DNA of 6,420 bases from CALHVR01 sp963528625 (GTDB taxonomy: Bacteria > Fusobacteriota > Fusobacteriia > Fusobacteriales > Leptotrichiaceae). Where the stretch lies: assembly GCA_963528625.1 (NCBI GenBank), contig CAURVQ010000048.1, positions 1 through 6,420 on the forward strand, read 5' to 3'. Made by a program: the position numbers and the translations under genes. Shown here piece after piece: positions 1 to 6,400 of this stretch (its first letter is position 1; each line of letters starts with the position of its first letter). The notes under the pieces are model-generated. The model ran no database searches. It had not been told where the DNA came from and saw only the letters and a program-made list of their open reading frames with translations.

Positions 1-98
1 GATTAGAAAAAAATAGATTTGGGTTGACACTAAATGTCGGTTATGATACGAAAGGACACAATGTAAGAGGAGGAATTGGAGTTAGAACGGTTTATTAG
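1..98 (+). CDS. C-terminal end of an upstream autotransporter (5' end outside window)
   Basis: Only the last 31 codons and the TAG stop (96-98) are in the window, read from a partial codon at 1-2. The visible peptide includes GLTLNVGYDTKGHNVRGGIG and ends VRTVY. This is the last beta-hairpin of an autotransporter barrel: alternating residue types, a NVGYDTKGHNVRGG signature that I recognise from fusobacterial autotransporters, and an aromatic last residue as expected for the outer-membrane insertion (BamA) signal. The final residue is Tyr; Phe is the more usual choice. The gene lies in the same direction as the large autotransporter that starts at 293 and probably is its paralogue. It is followed directly by a terminator, so the two genes are probably transcribed separately. 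Its passenger, and so its binding function, cannot be seen. Confidence 0.85.
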   Translation, partial: LEKNRFGLTLNVGYDTKGHNVRGGIGVRTVY

Positions 99-144
99 AA
101 AATATTGCATCAAAGATTTAAAATCGGAGATGCGTATTTTTTTT
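99..144 (+). terminator. Rho-independent terminator of the upstream autotransporter
   Basis: A hairpin begins at the base after the stop codon. GCATC (107-111) pairs with GATGC (129-133). Inside it GATT (115-118) pairs with AATC (122-125) across a three-base loop, with AAA opposite GGA as an internal loop. Outside it 106 pairs with 134 (T-G wobble) and, with 105 bulged, the A/T bases 99-104 pair with 135-140. A run of eight T (137-144) follows. The core stem is short and AT-rich, as is usual in genomes of this composition. The fit is good from the sequence, but no folding energy was computed. Confidence 0.75.
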
Positions 145-179
145 ATACAATTTTTTGATAATAAAGATAATTAAAATAT

Positions 180-208
180 TTGAAAAATAACTAGAAATAA
201 GATATAAT
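180..208 (+). promoter_or_regulatory. Sigma-70 type promoter for the large autotransporter
   Basis: TTGAAA at 180-185 (five of six consensus -35 bases) and TATAAT at 203-208 (perfect -10) are separated by exactly 17 bases. No extended -10 TG is present. In so AT-rich a region single boxes arise by chance, but this pairing and spacing just upstream of a large gene, and just after a terminator, is convincing. Transcription would start about 214-216. It implies that the gene has its own promoter rather than depending on read-through from the upstream autotransporter. Confidence 0.75.
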
Positions 209-238
209 AATACAAAATTAAATCAGCTAAGCTTTTAC

Positions 239-252
239 AAAAAAAAAAAAAA
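239..252 (+). repeat. A14 homopolymer tract in the 5' leader
   Basis: Fourteen consecutive A lie between the promoter and the ribosome binding site, beginning about 30 bases after the -10 box and ending 26 bases before the AG-rich binding site. Runs of this length slip readily during replication, and RNA polymerase can slip on them too. The tract is outside the reading frame, so a length change could alter expression level through leader structure or initial transcription but would not truncate the protein. That role is inference. The run itself is plain in the sequence and is the longest homopolymer I see in the window. Confidence 0.9.
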
Positions 253-278
253 GATAAAACAAAGGTATATGCTAAGAA

Positions 279-283
279 AGAGG
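279..283 (+). promoter_or_regulatory. Ribosome binding site of the large autotransporter
   Basis: AGAGG, in a longer purine stretch from 274, lies nine bases before the ATG at 293. This spacing selects 293 as the start. Another ATG at 285-287 is only one base from the site, too close for normal initiation, and opens a three-codon frame that stops at 294-296. Confidence 0.7.
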
Positions 284-292
284 TATGAATAG

Positions 293-421
293 ATGAGTAA
301 TAATTTGAGAAAATTAGAGAAACAACTTAGAAGTTATGCTAAAAGAGTTAAAGGTATAAGCTATACGAGTGGACTTTTAATTGCTTTTTTATTGACAGGA
401 GTTTTAAGTTTATCAAATGCA
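293..421 (+). other. Signal peptide of the large autotransporter (residues 1-43)
   Basis: A long, basic N-region (residues 1-25, with Arg/Lys at 6, 7, 10, 13, 17, 18 and 20) precedes a hydrophobic core of about 15 residues (GLLIAFLLTGVLSLS, 27-41). A Ser-Asn-Ala site follows, for predicted cleavage after Ala43. There is no cysteine, so it is not a lipoprotein signal. The extended N-region is typical of the fusobacterial autotransporter group, whose N-terminal sequence is conserved across many otherwise different proteins. The exact cleavage site is a prediction. Confidence 0.8.
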
Positions 422-3400
422 ACACTAGATAAAGAAATATCAAAATCAAAGGCAGAGATAAAAGATACGACAACAGAAATAAACGAGTTATTTAAAAAGG
501 CAAAAAAAGAAAATGAGAAATTACTAAAAAATAAAAGTATAGAGTTAATTCAATTAATGGAGCAAGGAGATCAGGTTGTAAAATCACCTTGGAGCTCTTG
601 GCAAATAGGTATAAATACTTATTTTAAAAAAAATAATGGAACTTATAAAAAAGTAACTGAAATTGCACCAAATAAATTATATACTGATCCATTAGAAAAA
701 TATATATTTTCAAAAAAAGAAACTTCTTATGGAACATTGAAATTAAAATTAATAGAAGAACCTATTGTAGAGCTAACAAAAGCAAAAAAAATAAATTTAA
801 AAATTAAATTTGAAAATAAAAAAGATGTAGATAAAAAAATCGAAATCCAAGATATCAGTGTTCCTAATTTTTCAGTTGATTCAGTTCCAATACCTAAAGA
901 AATAGAAAAAAATGTAGATATAAAACCAGTTCCAGAACCAAAGGATATTGGAGTTCATATGAGTATTATATTAGATTATAGTCCTGGGGAAGTGAATAAA
1001 AATAAACGATCTAATTATACAATTCCTGATGGAACAAAAGAAAAATTTATATTAGAATTAAAAAATGCTCTAGAAAATAATGCTAATAATGCATTTGTAG
1101 AATATTATTCTTCTAAGCTTTTGAATGATAAAAAAAAGGCTGTAAAAGATATAAAAAGGAGATATACAGATGAAAATATAAGAATAGAAAAGCTTGATAA
1201 ATTTTATAATGATGAATTTGCAAAAATATTTGGTTCAGATAATCATAGTGGTATACGTGCAGATGCAAATTATGGAATATCAAAAATGTGTACGGAAGAT
1301 TTATCAATACCAACAACAGAAACTAGATATTGTAATCCATATATTGAAACTCCAAGTATAGGAGAAGTAGGACTAAAAGCAGGAGAATTTAAGATATTTT
1401 ATAATACTAATGCTGGCAACAGATATTTTTATAAAAATTTAATTACAGATAAATATCAGTTAAATAGAAGAAGAATTGTTCCCGGTCCTGGAACTAGAGG
1501 ACAGGGAGCAAAATATAAAGGAATGCATGAATTATTAAAAAATTTAGGATTACCAGTATACCAGAATATGTATTTAAAAGAAAATCAAATAGTTGATGAT
1601 AATGAAAAATTTATGGATGTTTATAGTTTTTATGGACATGCATCAACTAAAGAAACGATTATTGGTAAAGATGTTACAATGAATCTATATTCAACTAAAA
1701 CTGATACGGATACTTGTGATATAGATGGGGCTTCGGAGGGAGACTATGCGTCGTATTGTAGAAATGTACCAAATAGTGATAAAATAGCTAATATACCAAA
1801 TTTATTCCTTATAGGAAATATTATTAGAAAAGAAAAAGAAAATGAGCCATTATCTGAATCTATCTCTAGAGCACTTCCTGAATCCAAATTAATAAACGAA
1901 GGAAATATTAATCTATTCGCTGGTATGTCTAGTGTAGTACAAATTGAAGCTAGAAATAGTGTCGGAAAAATTGTATTTGAAAATGAAGGTAAAATAAGAG
2001 ATGATAAAGAAATAAATAACACTGATATAAATTGGTTGGCGGATACCTCTGATTTTGAGACTTTACAAACTGAATATGCAAACCATAATTTTGGTATTTT
2101 TAATTCTGGAAATACTCTACCTGGATATGATTGGTCAAGAGATGATGAACATATAATTAAAAATGGTGAAAGAGGAGAAATAAAATTTTTTGCTCCTAAA
2201 AGTGTAGGATGGAAATTCTCTGAAGTATTGCATGGAGAACGAGAAAATGATGTGACAAACGATATTATAAATAAAGCTAAAAAAAGTGTAATAAATGATG
2301 GTATATTTAAACTTTATGGTTATGAAAGTGTAGGAGTTAATTTTTCTAAGTTTTTTACTGTTCCAACAACAGTAGCATATGCAAATATTCAATTAAATAA
2401 ACCTTTAGAAATATTAGGAGATGAATCGGCGGGTGCGTATATTTCAGTAAAACCTCTTGATGAATCAGATAATATTGTTAAAGTAGATAATTTTAGTAAA
2501 TCAAAATGGAATATAAAAATAGGAGGACTAGATACTGAAAATAATGAAGAACAAAATCTAAGGTATGGGAATAAAGGTGATGGTTCACCTAAAAAAATTG
2601 AAAATAGTACGGGATTATATTTTGATTTTTATACAAAAAATGATAACAATAAAGTAGCTCCACTTGATTTAACGACAAATAAAGATATTGTTAGTGTAAA
2701 AAATTATAATATATCTTTAGAGAAAGATGCTGAAAATTCTGTTGCAATTAGAGTTAAAAATGCTAAGATAGAATTAGATGATACAAATATAGATTCAAAA
2801 ATAACAATAAAAGGTGATAGAAATGTTGGAATTTTATCTGAAAATTCTAATAATGGAGAATTAATATACAAAAATATAAATAATTCAATTGAAATTTCTG
2901 AAAATACAAAAGACAATGTAATATTTGCAGCACAAAATGATTCAAAAATTAAATTAGAAAATAAATTTAATTTTAGTGTAGATAAATCAGAGGGATTGAT
3001 TGGATTTTATTCAAATAACGGTAAAATAAATCTTGAAAATGGAATTAAATATAACCAAAAAGGTGATAACTCTGTATTAGGATATGCAAAAAATAATGGT
3101 TCAATAAATATTAAAAATAATACATTTACTATTCCTGTATTTAGAAATTCAGATACAATAAATAATGATACATTACCTGAACCAGATGTAACACTTGAAG
3201 GTGAAAATAGTATTGGATTTTATTCAGTAGGTTCAAATATAGTATCAAAAAATTTAAAAATAAAATTAAATGATGGGGCAACATTAGCTTATTCTGAAAA
3301 CGGAACATCAAGTATTGATTTAAGTAATTCATATTTGGATTTTTCTACGAATAAAGGATATGCATTATACTCTAAAAATGGTGGAAAAATAAATGTAGAT

Positions 3401-6400
3401 AATAGTATGATAGTATTGCGTAAAAATACAGTAGGATTTAAATTAAATGATTTAAGTACAGGAAATATTTCAACAAATAATACAAATATTATAATGATGT
3501 CTAATAAAGCTATACCATTTGATTTAGGAAGTATTTCAACAATTAATGCTTCAAATATAAGTACATCATTAGGTATACCGTCTACCTTAAAAATATTAAA
3601 TGGTAAAGAGGGAAGTACTACATATAATAAATATAAAATTGCATTTATTGATGGAGTTGGATCATTAAATATTGACACAAACTTAAATTCAAAATATAGT
3701 ATAGATGATAGTAATGAATCAAGTTTAGATGCAGAAAAAAAAGCATCTTATGATTTCTATAGAAGATATGAAATTCAAAGAGCTAAAATAAATTTAAACT
3801 CAGGGAAAATAGTAACATCAGTTTTAAATTCTAATGATTTATTAGAACTTAATAAAAATAACATAATAGCATTATCATCAATATCAAGTACAAATGCTAC
3901 TAGTAATTCAGAAACAGGAATAACATTAAATTCTAATTCTAAAATTATTGCAGATAGAGAAGATTCTGGAAGAGGTGCTGTGGGACTTTACACAAATTAT
4001 GGTAAAATATTTACAGATGCCACATCAGAGATAAATGTTGAAAAAGAAAATAATATGGAAAATACAAATGGAGTAGGAATATATGCAGTAAATGGAACAG
4101 AAGTAAAAAATGAGGGAACAATAAATGTCGGTGGAGAATCATCTTTTGGAATAGTTGGCTTAGCTTATGGTTTAGATCAAAGTGGGAATGTATTTGTAAA
4201 TCAATTTGGTAACAATGCCATAAATCAAGGAAGTGTTTCAATAGAAAATAAAGGAACTATTAGTTTAACTGGTAAAAAATCAACAGGTATAGCTATTGAT
4301 AATAATAATGATAATGCAAATAACACAACGTCAATATTAATAAATAATACTAGTGGAAATATAATAATGAAAGGTGATAATTCAGTTGGACTATTCTCTA
4401 AAAAATCGAAAATAGAGAATAAAGGTAATATAGAAATGTCCAATAAACAAGGAATAGCTCTATTTGGAATAGAGAACTCTGAAATAACTAATAATGGAAC
4501 AATAAAATTAAAAAATGGAATACTTAATAAAGAAAATATAGGTATGTATACAACAGATGAAAATACAAAACTTATAAATTCTAAAGACATAATAGGAGAA
4601 GATTATACATATGGAATTTATGGGAAGGATGTTGTGATTAAAAATACAAGTAATATTGAATTAAAAAATAATTCTGTAGGTATTTATTTAAATGCAGAAT
4701 TTAACACAACTCCTATAGCACCAAATATTGATTTAGTATCAGATTCAAAAATTAAAGTTAGTGATGATTCTATATCAGTTCTTGTAAGTGGTGAGAAACA
4801 AAATATTCAAAGTAATTCAACAATAGAAATGGGAAAAAATTCTTATGCTTATTTGTTACAAGGAAAAGAGAATACATTTAAATCATTAAATCCTACACAA
4901 TTTAAATTAATTGATAATTCTAAATTTATATATTCAAATGATAAAAAAAGTACAATTGAAAATAAAACACCATTATATGGGTTAGGTAAAGATATTGTCG
5001 GTATTTATTCAGCAGGAAATGTTCTAAATTTAGGGGATATCGATTTTAGTGATGTAATTGCTGGGGAAGGATTGTATAGTGTAGGTGGAATTATTGAAAA
5101 TGGAACTTCCGGAGCTAGTGGAATTAGACCTATTATAAAAGTTGGAAAATCAGATAGTAAAAATGAAAAATATTCAGCAGGTATGATTTCGGGATATGTA
5201 AGTAATGAAGGCGTTCTAGAAGCAATAGGTACTATTAAAAATTATGGAACAATAAAAGTCGAACATGAAAATTCAATAGGAATGTATGCAGTTGGTAGTG
5301 GCTCAAAAGCAGAAAATTATGGTAAGATAGAATTAAGTGCAAAAAATTCAATAGGAATGTATTTAACAGATAAAGCATTAGGGATAAATTACGGAGAAAT
5401 AACAACTACTCCAACAGCTGAAAATGATGGAATTAGAGGAGTTGTAATTGCAAACGATGCTATATTAAAAAATTATGGAACTATAAATATAATTGGATCA
5501 AAAAATATCGCTGTAGAAAAACCAACAGGGCAATTTTTTGATGACGGAACTACAATAGGAAAAATTTTATCTGAAACAAGTCCTAATGGAGCTTCTGATG
5601 AAATAAAACCTACAAAAAAAGAAATTAAAAATTTAAAAATTGAAGTACTTGAAGATGGAACTGGAATAATTACAAGAAATGGTATTGTAGTTACACCTGT
5701 TTCTGTGGATACAGTTTCGGTTGATCCAGCTTCAAAAATAGTAAATGTAGATAGGAATAATATAATAATAAAAAAAGAGGATATAGTTAAGCCATCAAAT
5801 ACTAAAATAACTTCGTTAGGAATGTATATTGATACTTCAGGAATAAATTACACTAAACCAATTAATGGACTAGAAAAATTAAATGGATTACAACAAATTA
5901 ACTTAATATTAGGTAATGAAGCTTCAAGATATACAAACGATATAAATATAAAAGTTGGAGAAAATATATTAAAACCATATAATGACGTTATGGCAGTATT
6001 AAATGATGGAACTAAGTTTGAATTAAAATCAGCAAGTTTAACTTGGATGGTAAATTCTAATATAGGAAATGGTAATCTATTAAATAATATTTATTTAGTT
6101 AAATATCCTTATACAAATTTCTCTACTGATGATAATGTTTATAATTTCTTAGAAGGATTAGAACAAAGATATAAATGGAATGACATTAATAGTAAAGAGA
6201 AAGAAGTATTTAATAAGTTAAATTCAATAGGACAAGGTGAACCAGAAGTTTTAATTAAATCATTTGATGAAATGATGGGTCGTCAATATACAAATACACA
6301 ACAAAGAATACAAATAACAGGAAGTCAATTAAATAAAGAGTTTAAACACTTAATGAAAGATTGGAATAACCCTTCAAAACAAAATAATAAACTTAAAGTA

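Larger units (their letters stand above)
145..292 (+). other. Intergenic control region and 5' leader of the large autotransporter
   Basis: This A/T-rich spacer holds no gene. From left to right it contains an AT-rich stretch (145-179) that could act as an UP-like element, the promoter (180-208), an expected transcript start near 214-216, a leader of about 75-80 bases with a 14-base A run (239-252), and the ribosome binding site (279-283). I see no riboswitch, tRNA or convincing operator palindrome in it. A 6-base HindIII-type palindrome (AAGCTT) lies around 229-234 but is too short to interpret. Confidence 0.7.

Noticed and set aside
285..296. Micro-frame ATG-AAT-AGA-TGA whose stop overlaps the ATG start at 293, suggesting translational coupling.
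   Set aside because: Its ATG is only one base from the AGAGG ribosome binding site, whereas 293 has a normal nine-base spacing. In AT-rich leaders such tiny frames are expected by chance.
293..421. Lipoprotein or Gram-positive surface anchoring of the large protein.
   Set aside because: There is no cysteine in the signal peptide for a lipobox, and the C-terminal part enters an autotransporter barrel domain instead of a sorting signal.
944..2212. Protease or esterase passenger (serine-protease autotransporter or GDSL type).
   Set aside because: I found no GDSGG, GDSL or other catalytic block in the translated frame.
1744..2392. Further antisense frames (about 1744-2022 and 2135-2392).
   Set aside because: They show the same mirror composition opposite a continuous, domain-supported frame, and no known protein family.
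3289..3678. Antisense open frame of 129 codons rich in Ile, Leu, Phe and Pro.
   Set aside because: It lies wholly opposite the large autotransporter frame, has a composition that just mirrors the A-rich sense codons, and has no recognisable family. It is a shadow.
4225..4590. Antisense open frame of 121 codons that looks like a hydrophobic membrane protein.
   Set aside because: The hydrophobicity comes from reading the Asn/Lys/Glu-rich sense sequence backwards (AAT to ATT, GAA to TTC). There is no domain match that I know, and it is fully covered by the real gene.
4082..5510. Regularly spaced short repeats, considered as a CRISPR array or satellite.
   Set aside because: The copies are degenerate at DNA level, in frame, and make sense as beta-helix rungs. 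There are no constant repeats with unique spacers.
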